From CAVBBU01 sp963593765 (GTDB lineage: Bacteria > Bacillota > Clostridia > Lachnospirales > Lachnospiraceae), in assembly GCA_963593765.1 (NCBI GenBank), contig CAVBBU010000005.1, positions 1 to 34,525 on the forward strand: a stretch of DNA of 34,525 nucleotides, written 5' to 3'. Both the position numbers and the translations under genes were made by a program. Below the pieces are notes generated by a model. The model was given only the letters and a program-made list of their open reading frames with translations. It was not told where the DNA came from and did not search any database. Each line of letters starts with the position of its first letter. Position 1 is the stretch's first letter. Of this stretch, positions 8,305 to 17,188 are shown one piece after another.

Positions 8305-10570
8305 GAAAAAGAGGGATGGCAGCAGTGGTACTGTTAGATCCTTTAGCTTAAATATGCAAAAAAAGCTGGCAATCACCCTAGTTGTGATATTGCTGGCTTT
8401 GTTTGCGTTATTATATAGGATATATGCCCTGCAGCATGAAAACCTAGATTCATACAATCAAAAGGTGCTGTCTCAGCAGCGTTATGATTCAAGAGATATA
8501 CCATATAGAAGAGGCGATATATTAGATAGAAACGGAACATATATAGCTACGTCAAATAAGGTATATAATCTGATTATAGATCCGTCGCAAATTAATAGTG
8601 ACCAGGAAAACTATCTAGAGCCGACTATCAGCCTTTTAAGTGAGGTTTTTGGATATGATAGGGCAGAGCTTAGGCAGCTTATTATAGATAAGTCAGACAG
8701 TCAGTATATAAGATATGACAAGCAGCTGTCTGCAGACCAAAAGGAAAAGTTTGAGGAAAGAACAACTGAGATCAACAATGCCTATAAAAAGGATGGCGAT
8801 AAGCAGAGAGTTTATGGAGTTTGGTTTGAGGATTCTTATCTTAGAACATATCCTTATGGCTCTTTAGCATGCAGCGTTATAGGCTTTGCAAGAAGTGATG
8901 GCGATGAGGGTACAGGTGGAATAGAGCAGTATTATAATAGCAGCCTTATAGGTACAGCAGGTAGAGAATACGGATATCTGAATGATGATTCGAACCTTGA
9001 AAGAGTTATCAAGTCAGCGCAAAATGGCAATACTATAGTATCTACTATAGATGTAAATATACAGACCATAGTTGAAAAGTATATCAAGCAGTGGGAGGAT
9101 GAGGCTGGAAGTAAAATAACTGCATGTATAGTTATGGATCCAAATAGTGGCGAGATACTTGCCATGGCTACTAGCCACAGCTTTGACCTAAATAATCCTA
9201 GAGATCTTTCTGGATATTATACTCAGGAAGAGATAGATGCTATGGACGATGAGGCTAAAAGCGAGGCATGGAATACGCTTTGGAGAAACTTCTGCATAAG
9301 CGACACCTACGAGCCGGGCTCGCCATCAAAGATATTTACCGTAGCAGCAGCACTTGAAGAGGGCAATATAAACGGAAGCGAAAGCTTTGTCTGTGATGGA
9401 TATCAAGAGGTCGGCGGATGGAAGATAAGATGCGTTAAGAGAACGGGACATGGAACGCTTACAGTTGAAGAAGGACTTATGCAGTCATGCAATGATGTAA
9501 TGATGCAGATTGCATCAAGAGTCGGTATAAGCAACTTTAGTAAGTTTATGCAGATGTTTGGCTTTGGCAGCAAAACAGATATAGATCTTCCGGGTGAGGC
9601 GGATACAAGCACTCTTATACATTCGGGAGACAGTATGGTTCCTACAGACCTTGCGACAAATTCCTTCGGACAAAACTATAACTGTACTATGATACAGATG
9701 GCAGCAGCATATGCATCAGTTATAAATGGCGGCTCTTACTACAAGCCACATGTTGTTAAGCAGATTTTAAATGAGCAGGGTGCTGTTGTAGAAAGCATAG
9801 AGCCAGAGCTAGTTAGAGAAACAGTATCGCAGTCTACAACAAGCTTTATAAATAATGCACTGCTTAGAACAGTAAATGAGGGAACTGGTGCGGCAGCTAA
9901 GATAGATGGATATGACATAGCAGGAAAAACAGGAACAGCAGAAAAGTATCCGAGAGGTACTGGAAATTATCTTGTTTCATTTTGCGGATATGCACCAGCC
10001 GAAAACCCTGAGGTGCTTTGCTATGTTATAATAGACCAGCCAAATGTAGAAAGTCAGGCACATTCATCTTATGCGAGCAATATATTTAAGAATATTATGA
10101 CAGAGGTTTTGCCATATATGAATATATTCCCAGCTGGTGACTATGGCGTAATAGAGGATATGGAGGTTAAGTCTGAAGCTCTTCCAGAGAGTGAGGGAAT
10201 AACAGATGAAGCCTCAGAAAGCGAGCTTAAGCCTCAAGTTGTATATGATACTGAAGAGGTTGTAGATCAGGCTACAGATGGTGAGGATGCAGAAAATCTT
10301 CCTGGAATTCCTGCCGGTGTAACCGAGGCTCAAACTGAAGGTCAAGACGAGGCTTTGGAGAGCAGCGCAGCCTCTGGCACTTCAAGATATGATACAGAGG
10401 AAACTGTAGAAGCTGTAACTAAGGCTGAAACAAAAAAGGAAACCAAGTCGGAAACAAAAGCGGAGACTAAGGCTCAGACTAGGTCTGAAACCAAACAGGA
10501 GACTTCGGCAGCACCAGAAACGCAGCCGACTACAGCTGAGGAAACAGTTGCCCCAGCACCAATTAATTAA
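8282..10570 (+). CDS. ftsI: Class B penicillin-binding protein (FtsI/PBP2B/SpoVD type)
   Basis: This is the septal peptidoglycan transpeptidase partner of FtsW. A membrane anchor near residues 29-48 is followed by the dimerisation module (RYDSRDIPYRRGDILDRNG) and a transpeptidase domain with all three active-site motifs: SxxK as S347-P-S-K350, SxN as S402-C-N404 and KTG at 549-551. The 762-residue length comes from a C-terminal extension of about 130 residues rich in Glu, Thr, Ala and Lys. It includes a run of ETK-like triplets near residues 713-741 and shows no PASTA domain, unlike SpoVD or PBP2X. The gene overlaps ftsL by 23 bases and mraY follows after 18. SpoVD (sporulation) versus PBP2B (division) cannot be settled; the dcw position favours division. 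Confidence 0.93.
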   Translation: MKTSQEDKKKRDGSSGTVRSFSLNMQKKLAITLVVILLALFALLYRIYALQHENLDSYNQKVLSQQRYDSRDIPYRRGDILDRNGTYIATSNKVYNLIIDPSQINSDQENYLEPTISLLSEVFGYDRAELRQLIIDKSDSQYIRYDKQLSADQKEKFEERTTEINNAYKKDGDKQRVYGVWFEDSYLRTYPYGSLACSVIGFARSDGDEGTGGIEQYYNSSLIGTAGREYGYLNDDSNLERVIKSAQNGNTIVSTIDVNIQTIVEKYIKQWEDEAGSKITACIVMDPNSGEILAMATSHSFDLNNPRDLSGYYTQEEIDAMDDEAKSEAWNTLWRNFCISDTYEPGSPSKIFTVAAALEEGNINGSESFVCDGYQEVGGWKIRCVKRTGHGTLTVEEGLMQSCNDVMMQIASRVGISNFSKFMQMFGFGSKTDIDLPGEADTSTLIHSGDSMVPTDLATNSFGQNYNCTMIQMAAAYASVINGGSYYKPHVVKQILNEQGAVVESIEPELVRETVSQSTTSFINNALLRTVNEGTGAAAKIDGYDIAGKTGTAEKYPRGTGNYLVSFCGYAPAENPEVLCYVIIDQPNVESQAHSSYASNIFKNIMTEVLPYMNIFPAGDYGVIEDMEVKSEALPESEGITDEASESELKPQVVYDTEEVVDQATDGEDAENLPGIPAGVTEAQTEGQDEALESSAASGTSRYDTEETVEAVTKAETKKETKSETKAETKAQTRSETKQETSAAPETQPTTAEETVAPAPIN

Positions 10571-10588
10571 TAAAGCTAAGGAGTTGTT

Positions 10589-11563
10589 ATGCTAAAGGAT
10601 TCTATATATTCGGCATGGATTGCATTTTTAGTATGCATTATCCTCTGCCCTATAATGATACCTATACTTCATAAATTAAAATTCGGACAAAATGTAAGAG
10701 ATAACGGACCAAAGTCACATCTTAAAAAAAGCGGAACACCAACTATGGGCGGAATAATGATTATAGCTAGCATTGTCGTAAGCAGCCTAATATTTATTCC
10801 CAAATACCCTAGAATACTTCCTATACTTCTTATGACAGTAGGCTTTGGATTTATAGGCTTTGTAGATGATTATCTAAAGGTAGTTAAGAAACAGTCCGAG
10901 GGGCTTAAGGTTTGGCAGAAGCTTTTTATGCAGCTTATAATGACATCTATTTTTGCATATTATTTGTTCATGCATAAGGAGATAGGATCTAGCATACTCA
11001 TTCCATTTACCGGAACAACTGCAAAGGGGCTTATGCTTAAGCTTGGCATATTATATATTCCATTTGTATATATGGTAGTTTTAGGAACGGATAATGGTGT
11101 TAATTTTACAGATGGACTAGATGGACTTTGCTCTAGTGTTACTATTATAATTGCTATATTTTTTGCGGCAGCTGCATTGCTAGAGGCTAGTCCCTTAGCA
11201 CCTATAGCAGCTGCAGCTGTAGGAAGCCTTCTTGCATTTTTATTTTATAATACATATCCTGCTAAGGTATTTATGGGAGATACAGGCTCGCTTGCACTTG
11301 GAGGATTTATATCCTCATATGCACTTACTATGAAATATCCTATATTTATATTAATAGTAGGCTTTGTATATTTTATGGAGGTACTTTCTGTAATAATTCA
11401 GGTTGGTTATTTTAAAGCAACTAAGGGTAAGAGAATATTTCGTATGGCACCTATTCACCATCATTTTGAATTAGGTGGCATGGAAGAAACTAGAGTAGTA
11501 ATGATGTTTGTTATAGTGACTGCAATTTTGTGCAGCATTGCCTATGTTGGATTAATAGTATAG
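10589..11563 (+). CDS. mraY: Phospho-N-acetylmuramoyl-pentapeptide transferase
   Basis: MraY transfers phospho-MurNAc-pentapeptide from the UDP precursor to undecaprenyl phosphate, making lipid I at the inner face of the membrane. The 324-residue protein has about ten hydrophobic helices and the catalytic loops of the family: FVDDYLKVVKK (Asp pair), TDNGVNFTDGLDGL, FMGDTGSLALGG and the histidine motif PIHHHFELGG. KSHLKKSGTPTMGG near residue 45 is the usual N-terminal signature. AAGGAG lies five bases upstream of the ATG. It sits between the PBP and murD in classic dcw order. Confidence 0.98.
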   Translation: MLKDSIYSAWIAFLVCIILCPIMIPILHKLKFGQNVRDNGPKSHLKKSGTPTMGGIMIIASIVVSSLIFIPKYPRILPILLMTVGFGFIGFVDDYLKVVKKQSEGLKVWQKLFMQLIMTSIFAYYLFMHKEIGSSILIPFTGTTAKGLMLKLGILYIPFVYMVVLGTDNGVNFTDGLDGLCSSVTIIIAIFFAAAALLEASPLAPIAAAAVGSLLAFLFYNTYPAKVFMGDTGSLALGGFISSYALTMKYPIFILIVGFVYFMEVLSVIIQVGYFKATKGKRIFRMAPIHHHFELGGMEETRVVMMFVIVTAILCSIAYVGLIV

Positions 11564-11576
11564 TGAGGTGCGTAAG

Positions 11577-12929
11577 GTGAATGATATAGTTATGGTAGCA
11601 GGTACCGGAAAAAGCGGAATAGCGGCAACGAAGCTTTTACTTAGCCTAGATGGCAAGGTACTTTTATATGATAGCAATAAGGAGCTTGACGTTGAAAAGA
11701 TAAAATCTGAGCTTGGCTGTGCTGACAGACTAAAAATAGTTACTGGTGAGCTTAGTAAAAAGGATATAGAGGGAATAAGCATATGCGTTATAAGTCCGGG
11801 AATAGATACGCAGGCACCCTTTGTGGAATTTATAAAATCAGAGGGCGTAGTGCTTTGGAGTGAAATAGAGCTTGGTTATCAGGTTGCAAAGGGAAAGCTT
11901 ATAGCGATTACAGGAACAAATGGCAAGACAACAACTACTGCCTTAACTGGTGCCATCATGAAAGAATTTAATAGCGATACATATACTGTAGGCAACATCG
12001 GACTTCCTTATACGCAGACTGCACTACTTACATCAGATGAGTCAATAACAGTCCTTGAGGCATCTAGCTTTCAGCTGGAAACTATAATTGATTTTCATCC
12101 GCATGTTAGTGCTATACTTAATATTACACCTGACCATCTTAACAGACATCATACTATGGCAAACTATATTGCTATAAAGGAAGACATATGCTCAAACCAA
12201 ACTGAGGATGATTTCCTTATACTAAACTATGATGATAAGGTGCTTTGTGAATTTGGAAGAAGCGAGGGGGTTAAGCCTAAGGTTATATTTTTCTCATCAA
12301 CACAAAAGCTAGAAACTGGAGTATATCTTGATGGAGAAACTATAGTATATAAGGAAGGCATAAAGCTAGTTCCTATAGTTGATATATCAGAGCTAAATCT
12401 TTTAGGAAAGCATAACTATGAAAATGTTATGGCAGCGGTTGCCATGGCTATAAGCATGGATGTTCCTGTTCAAATAATTAAAAAGGTATGTACCGAGTTT
12501 CAGGCAGTGGAGCATAGAATAGAATTTGTTGCAGACAGAGCAGGAGTTAAGTATTATAACGACTCTAAGGGAACTAATCCGGATGCGGCTATTCAGGCTA
12601 TAAAGGCTATGCCAGGGCCTACACTACTTATAGGCGGTGGCTATGACAAGGGCTCATCATATGATGAATGGATAGAGGCATTTGATGGCAAGGTAAAGTA
12701 TCTTGTTCTTATAGGACAAACAAGAGATAAGATTTCAGAATGTGCTAAGGCACATGGCTTTACAGATATTATGTATGCAGAGAGCATGGACGAGGCAGTT
12801 AAGGTATGTGCCTCTTATGCAACAGCAGGGGACTATGTCTTACTTTCGCCGGCATGTGCGAGCTGGGGAATGTTTGATAATTACGAGCAGCGTGGAGATA
12901 TCTTTAAGGAGTGCGTGAGGAATTTATAA
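11577..12929 (+). CDS. murD: UDP-N-acetylmuramoylalanine--D-glutamate ligase
   Basis: MurD adds D-glutamate to UDP-MurNAc-L-Ala with ATP hydrolysis in the cytoplasm. The N-terminal Rossmann-like domain opens with VAGTGKSG. The ATP loop GTNGKTTTT begins at residue 113, followed by the Mur-ligase signature LEASSFQLE, NITPDHLNRH, the EHRIE motif, and the C-terminal YNDSKGTNPDA and LLSPACASWGMFDNYEQRG blocks. I place the start at GTG 11577, eight bases after GAGG; an in-frame GTG at 11568 would add three residues but has no ribosome binding site. The length is 450 residues, normal for the family. The next gene is ftsW, separated by about 100 bases. Confidence 0.96.
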   Translation: MNDIVMVAGTGKSGIAATKLLLSLDGKVLLYDSNKELDVEKIKSELGCADRLKIVTGELSKKDIEGISICVISPGIDTQAPFVEFIKSEGVVLWSEIELGYQVAKGKLIAITGTNGKTTTTALTGAIMKEFNSDTYTVGNIGLPYTQTALLTSDESITVLEASSFQLETIIDFHPHVSAILNITPDHLNRHHTMANYIAIKEDICSNQTEDDFLILNYDDKVLCEFGRSEGVKPKVIFFSSTQKLETGVYLDGETIVYKEGIKLVPIVDISELNLLGKHNYENVMAAVAMAISMDVPVQIIKKVCTEFQAVEHRIEFVADRAGVKYYNDSKGTNPDAAIQAIKAMPGPTLLIGGGYDKGSSYDEWIEAFDGKVKYLVLIGQTRDKISECAKAHGFTDIMYAESMDEAVKVCASYATAGDYVLLSPACASWGMFDNYEQRGDIFKECVRNL

Positions 12930-12962
12930 AGTCAAAGAAATGCAAGTGCTTAATTGTGTCCT

Positions 12963-12991
12963 TTGATTAGATGTCAGATGCAAAATAGATA
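12963..12991 (+). promoter_or_regulatory. Possible internal promoter before ftsW
   Basis: TTGATT (12963-12968), a 17-base spacer and TAGATA (12986-12991) lie in the 102-base gap between murD and ftsW. The -35 is fair and the -10 matches consensus at only three positions. The gap is unusually long for this tightly packed cluster, and ftsW has a very strong AAAGGAGGT ribosome binding site, so a separate transcription start is reasonable but unproven. Confidence 0.25.
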
Positions 12992-13031
12992 TCAGCTTTA
13001 AAAAAATTAAGTATAAAAGGAGGTATGTAAT

Positions 13032-14165
13032 ATGGGTAAGGTAAAAAAGAAAAGAAGATATTATGATTACAGCCTTCTTTTTATAACTATAGTTATTAAT
13101 ATATTTGGACTTATAATGATATATTCAGCAAGCTCATATACGGCACAGCTAAAGTATAATGATGCGGCATATTTTGTTTCAAAGCAGGCAGTATTTGTTT
13201 TTTTAGGTTTTATACTGATGCTAATTGCATCAGCCGTTGATTATCATTTATATTCTAGAATAGCAGTTGTCGTATATGGCTTATCATATATACTTATGGC
13301 ATATGTTACATTTTACGGAAAGGTAGTTAATGGTAAAAGAAGATGGATTAACCTAGGCGGTATTACTTTTCAGCCGACAGAGGTTGCAAAGCTTGGAATT
13401 ATACTTTTTATTTCAGCATATATTGTTATTATGGGAAAACAGATAAATACCTGGAAGGGGCTTATGGTTGTTATGGCAATCGATGTACCGCTTGCAGCCT
13501 TAGTTGCAGCAAATAACCTAAGCTCAGGAATTATTCTAGTTGGAATTGCATTTGTCATTTCATTTGTTGCAACAAAAAAGTATGCCATATATGCAGGCTG
13601 CGTAGGAGCTGGAGTGGCATTTATTGCACTTGTAAAGCCTATATCCGCGGCACTACATGCGATAGGCATACTTAGAGGATACCAATATAGCAGAATAATG
13701 GTTTGGTTAGATCCTTCCTCATATCCGCAGGATGGTGGATATCAGGTTTTGCAGGGGCTTTATGCTATAGGCTCTGGCGGACTTATGGGTAAAGGGCTTG
13801 GAGAGAGCATACAAAAGATGGGCTTTGTTCCAGAGGCTCAAAACGATATGATCTTTTCTATAATATGTGAGGAGCTGGGACTTTTTGGAGCAGCAACATT
13901 AGTTCTATTATTTTTATATATGCTATATAGAATATTTGTTATAGCAAATTCTGCACCTGATTTGTTTGGTTCGCTTTTATGTGTTGGTGTTTTAGCACAT
14001 ATAGCAATTCAGGTAGTGCTTAATATAGCAGTTGTTACAAATACTATTCCAAATACAGGAATCACACTTCCATTTATAAGCTATGGAGGAACATCAGTAA
14101 TGGTGCTGCTTCTAGAGATAGGGATAGTGCTTTCGGTATCGCATCAGATAAGACTAGATTACTAA
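13032..14165 (+). CDS. ftsW: FtsW/RodA/SpoVE family peptidoglycan glycosyltransferase
   Basis: A 377-residue SEDS-family polymerase that builds glycan strands from lipid II with its class B PBP partner. About ten transmembrane helices can be traced. Family landmarks are the N-terminal GLIMIYSASSY, RRWINLGGITFQPTEVAKL (short extracellular loop and amphipathic segment), the catalytic-loop region VLQGLYAIGSGGLMGKGLG, then PEAQNDMIFSIICEELG and the late PNTGITLPFISYGGTS. RodA, FtsW and SpoVE are hard to separate by sequence; the location between murD and ftsQ/ftsZ points to FtsW or SpoVE. murG, which normally follows it in Firmicutes dcw clusters, is absent. Confidence 0.92.
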   Translation: MGKVKKKRRYYDYSLLFITIVINIFGLIMIYSASSYTAQLKYNDAAYFVSKQAVFVFLGFILMLIASAVDYHLYSRIAVVVYGLSYILMAYVTFYGKVVNGKRRWINLGGITFQPTEVAKLGIILFISAYIVIMGKQINTWKGLMVVMAIDVPLAALVAANNLSSGIILVGIAFVISFVATKKYAIYAGCVGAGVAFIALVKPISAALHAIGILRGYQYSRIMVWLDPSSYPQDGGYQVLQGLYAIGSGGLMGKGLGESIQKMGFVPEAQNDMIFSIICEELGLFGAATLVLLFLYMLYRIFVIANSAPDLFGSLLCVGVLAHIAIQVVLNIAVVTNTIPNTGITLPFISYGGTSVMVLLLEIGIVLSVSHQIRLDY

Positions 14166-14176
14166 GGGATAGCTAC

Positions 14177-14881
14177 ATGAAAAAAAATATATTATTAATA
14201 ATAGCGGCATCAATATTAATTATATTTATAGCTATAGCAAGTATATCTATAAATAAAATTACTATAACCGGAAACAGCTGGTATACGAGTGAGCAGATAG
14301 AGAGCATACTCTTTCCGAATACATTGTCCAAAAATTCTTTGTACTGCTTTATAAAATATAATATATCTGAAAAGGAGAGTATTCCCTTTGTTCAGGATTA
14401 TCAGATTGAGTTTAAGTCACCATTTGAGGTCGAGGTTATAGTATATGAAAAAAGCTTGGTTGGCTATGTCGAGTACATGAGCTCATATATGTATTTTGAT
14501 AAGGATGGAATAGTAGTTGAAAGTGCTAATGAACGATTAGATGGAATACCGCTGATAACAGGACTTAGCTTTGGACAGATTACACTTAATAAGGAGCTGC
14601 CGATTAGTAATCCAAATATGTTTCCGCAGATTCTTAATCTTACGCAGGTGCTTTCTATTAATGAGATAAAGGTTGACAAGATTTATTTTAATTCATCTGG
14701 AGAGGCAACATTATATATAGATGATGTGGAGGTTATTTTGGGGGATTCTTCTAATATGAATGGCAAGATAGCGGAGCTTAAGGATATGCTGCCTAGCCTA
14801 AAGAACCTACACGGGACATTGTATCTTGATAGCTATGACCCAGATGATAACAATATGATGTATTCATTTAAAAGGAAGTAA
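14177..14881 (+). CDS. ftsQ: FtsQ/DivIB family division protein
   Basis: A 234-residue bitopic protein with a very short cytoplasmic N-terminus (MKKN), one transmembrane helix (ILLIIAASILIIFIAIA) and an extracellular POTRA domain (INKITITGNSWYTSEQIES), followed by the beta domain with YEKSLVGYVEYMSSYMYFDKDG. FtsQ/DivIB scaffolds FtsL and DivIC in the divisome. The near-absence of a cytoplasmic tail and the modest length are at the short end for the family. It follows ftsW by 11 bases, and a separate promoter lies between it and ftsZ. Sequence conservation in this family is low; topology, the POTRA motif and position carry the call. Confidence 0.85.
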   Translation: MKKNILLIIAASILIIFIAIASISINKITITGNSWYTSEQIESILFPNTLSKNSLYCFIKYNISEKESIPFVQDYQIEFKSPFEVEVIVYEKSLVGYVEYMSSYMYFDKDGIVVESANERLDGIPLITGLSFGQITLNKELPISNPNMFPQILNLTQVLSINEIKVDKIYFNSSGEATLYIDDVEVILGDSSNMNGKIAELKDMLPSLKNLHGTLYLDSYDPDDNNMMYSFKRK

Positions 14882-14888
14882 TTTTCAG

Positions 14889-14917
14889 TTGATATTTAAG
14901 CCAAAAACAAGTATTAT
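14889..14917 (+). promoter_or_regulatory. ftsZ promoter
   Basis: TTGATA (14889-14894), an exact 17-base spacer and TATTAT (14912-14917) lie 48 bases upstream of the ftsZ start codon, in the only sizeable gap between ftsQ and ftsZ. Both hexamers match the sigma-A consensus at five of six positions. This would let ftsZ be expressed above the rest of the cluster. Confidence 0.65.
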
Positions 14918-14964
14918 AAAGAATAGTATGAAATAAAATAGTTTATGCCTAGGAGGAGACACCA

Positions 14965-16188
14965 TTGTTAGAAATCAATGTTAATGATAGCGATGTAGCA
15001 GCAAAGATAATTGTAGTTGGAGTTGGTGGTGCAGGCAATAATGCCGTTAATCGAATGATAGACGAAGCCATAGAGGGAGTTGAGTTTGTAGGAGTTAATA
15101 CAGATAAGCAGGCACTTGCTTATTGTAAGGCACCTACAGCTATGCAGATAGGAGAAAAGCTTACTAAGGGACTCGGAGCAGGAGCTAAGCCTGAGATAGG
15201 TGAGAAGGCTGCCGAGGAGAATGTTGAGGATATAACAAACGCACTTAAGGGTGCGGATATGGTTTTCGTTACCTGCGGTATGGGCGGCGGAACAGGAACA
15301 GGAGCAGCACCGGTTATAGCTAAGATAGCTAAGAGCATGGGCATACTTACTGTTGGTGTTGTTACTAAGCCTTTTAGGTTTGAGAATAAGCAAAGAATGA
15401 CTAATGCTATCGCTGGTATAGAAACACTTAAGCAGTGCGTAGATACACTTATAGTTATTCCTAATGATAAGCTTCTTGAAATTGTTGACAGACGTACAAC
15501 TATGCCAGATGCACTTAAGAAGGCTGATGAGGTTCTTCAGCAGGCAGTGCAGGGTATAACAGATCTTATTAATGTACCTGGACTTATCAACCTAGACTTT
15601 GCAGATGTGCAGACTGTTATGGTAGATAAGGGCATAGCTCACATAGGTATAGGTAGAGCAACAGGAGATGACAAGGCAGTAGAGGCTGTTAAGCAGGCAG
15701 TTGCTTCACCACTTCTTGAAACAACTATAGAGGGTGCAAGCCATGTTATCATTAATATCTCTGGAGATATAAGCCTGATAGAAGCAAACGAGGCTGCAAC
15801 CTATGTACAGGAGCTTGCAGGAGACGATGCAAATATTATCTTCGGTGCTATGTATGATGAAAATGCACAGGACGAGGCTAAGATAACAGTTATAGCTACA
15901 GGACTTGACGGACATATCAATACACCGGTTGGTTCTCTTATGGGTAACAGAAATGCCAGAAAGCCAGCATCATCATCTATGCTTTCACAGGCTAGACCAG
16001 CAGCACCGGTTTCGCAGACACCTACGCCTGCACCAGTAAGACCAGAGCCGACACTTGACTTGTCACTTTCTAAGCCAGCTGCAGAGAATGAAGGCATGGC
16101 AGATAGCTTAGAGACAGAGCCAAAGCCAAGAGCTCCGAAGCCATCACAGATTAATATTCCTGATTTCCTAAGAAATCGCAAGCACTAA
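14965..16188 (+). CDS. ftsZ: Cell division protein FtsZ
   Basis: FtsZ is the tubulin-like GTPase that polymerises into the division ring. The N-terminal IIVVGVGGAGNNAVNRM loop, the tubulin signature GGGTGTG at residues 107-113, the NDKLLE segment and the synergy-loop NLDFADVQTVM are all present. After residue 320 comes a Pro/Ala/Ser-rich linker, then the conserved C-terminal peptide INIPDFLRNRKH that binds membrane tethers such as SepF or FtsA. The start codon is TTG (14965), fixed by AGGAGG eight bases upstream and by the usual MLEI-type N-terminus. The gene has its own promoter and ends in a strong terminator. No ftsA is found beside it, so SepF or another tether encoded elsewhere is likely. 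Confidence 0.98.
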   Translation: MLEINVNDSDVAAKIIVVGVGGAGNNAVNRMIDEAIEGVEFVGVNTDKQALAYCKAPTAMQIGEKLTKGLGAGAKPEIGEKAAEENVEDITNALKGADMVFVTCGMGGGTGTGAAPVIAKIAKSMGILTVGVVTKPFRFENKQRMTNAIAGIETLKQCVDTLIVIPNDKLLEIVDRRTTMPDALKKADEVLQQAVQGITDLINVPGLINLDFADVQTVMVDKGIAHIGIGRATGDDKAVEAVKQAVASPLLETTIEGASHVIINISGDISLIEANEAATYVQELAGDDANIIFGAMYDENAQDEAKITVIATGLDGHINTPVGSLMGNRNARKPASSSMLSQARPAAPVSQTPTPAPVRPEPTLDLSLSKPAAENEGMADSLETEPKPRAPKPSQINIPDFLRNRKH

Positions 16189-16200
16189 TAACAATAATAC

Positions 16201-16232
16201 GGAAGGCATGATAGACTTGTGCCTTCCTTTTT
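16201..16232 (+). terminator. Intrinsic terminator after ftsZ
   Basis: The arms GGAAGGCA (16201-16208) and TGCCTTCC (16220-16227) pair perfectly around an 11-base loop and are followed by TTTTT. This ends the dcw cluster. Confidence 0.9.
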
Positions 16233-16309
16233 CTGATAGAGATTGTTTTTTATTTAACGGAATGTAATTTTCTATCAAGAATGAATTCTGCCTTGCGGGA
16301 TTTTATGCA

Positions 16310-16338
16310 TTGACCAAAGGGTGCTTAAAGGGTAGAAT
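16310..16338 (+). promoter_or_regulatory. Promoter of the split transketolase operon
   Basis: TTGACC (16310-16315), a 17-base spacer and TAGAAT (16333-16338) each match the sigma-A consensus at five of six positions. They lie about 50 bases upstream of the first transketolase gene, which has a strong AAGGAGG ribosome binding site at 16370-16376. Confidence 0.65.
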
Positions 16339-16386
16339 TTTAATTAGATTTAAGAAAATGCTTAATATAAGGAGGTTTTTAAGGTT

Positions 16387-17187
16387 ATGGATTATGCTAA
16401 GAAGGCAAAGGAAATCCGAGCAGACATTTTAAAGATGCTATATGCATGTCAGTCGGGACACCCGGGTGGTTCGCTATCATGTGTAGAGATGCTGATGGCA
16501 CTCTATTATGACACTATGAAGATAGACCCGAAGAACCCTAAGTGGGAGGATAGAGATAGGTTTGTGCTTAGTAAGGGACATGCTTGTCCTACACTTTATG
16601 CTATACTTGCAGACCTTGGATTTTTCCCTAAGGAGGATTTGCTTAGCCTTAGAAAGATAGATAGCTACCTGCAGGGACATCCAGACTGCAACAAGACACC
16701 TGGAGTTGATATGAATACAGGCTCACTAGGTCAGGGTGCTTCACTTGCAGTTGGTCTTGCTATGGCAGCTAAGCAGTCTAAGAAGGATTATCATGTATAT
16801 GCTGTACTAGGAGATGGTGAGTGCCAGGAGGGGCTTGTTTGGGAGGCAGCTATGGCAGCATCACACTACGGACTAGACAATCTTGTATTTATGCTGGATC
16901 ATAACGGACTTCAGATAGATGGATCTAACACTGAGGTTATGAGCCTTGGAAATATATTAAAGAAGTTTGATGCATTTGGCTTTCTCACCTTAGAGGTAGA
17001 GGATGGTCATGACATCAAGGCTATAGATGAGGCACTAGCTAGACCTACTATTCATAAGCCTAAGTTTATCTGCTGCAATACTATAAAGGGTAAGGGCGTA
17101 GACTTTATGGAAGGTAACTTTGCATGGCATGGAAGTGCTATGAACGAGGAACAATTCAAAAAAGCTCTAGCTCAGCAGGAGGTGTAA
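16387..17187 (+). CDS. Transketolase, N-terminal (TPP-binding) subunit
   Basis: This 266-residue protein covers the pyrophosphate-binding domain of transketolase. QSGHPGGSLSCVEML near residue 20, DRFVLSKGHACPTLYAIL, and the thiamine-diphosphate motif beginning GDG at residues 142-144 and running to LDHNGLQ are visible. Together with the next gene it forms a split transketolase, common in Clostridia and archaea, that moves two-carbon units between sugar phosphates in the non-oxidative pentose phosphate pathway. The two halves are one base apart, so they are co-translated. Nothing suggests truncation: both halves have proper starts and ribosome binding sites. Confidence 0.95.
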   Translation: MDYAKKAKEIRADILKMLYACQSGHPGGSLSCVEMLMALYYDTMKIDPKNPKWEDRDRFVLSKGHACPTLYAILADLGFFPKEDLLSLRKIDSYLQGHPDCNKTPGVDMNTGSLGQGASLAVGLAMAAKQSKKDYHVYAVLGDGECQEGLVWEAAMAASHYGLDNLVFMLDHNGLQIDGSNTEVMSLGNILKKFDAFGFLTLEVEDGHDIKAIDEALARPTIHKPKFICCNTIKGKGVDFMEGNFAWHGSAMNEEQFKKALAQQEV

Positions 17188-17188
17188 T

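Noticed and set aside
14968..15393. Minus-strand open frames across ftsZ, LTA-synthase-like and nfnB genes (14968-15393, 3343-3855, 1094-1483)
   Set aside because: Tyr/Cys/Ile-rich shadow translations of conserved genes with no family signature.
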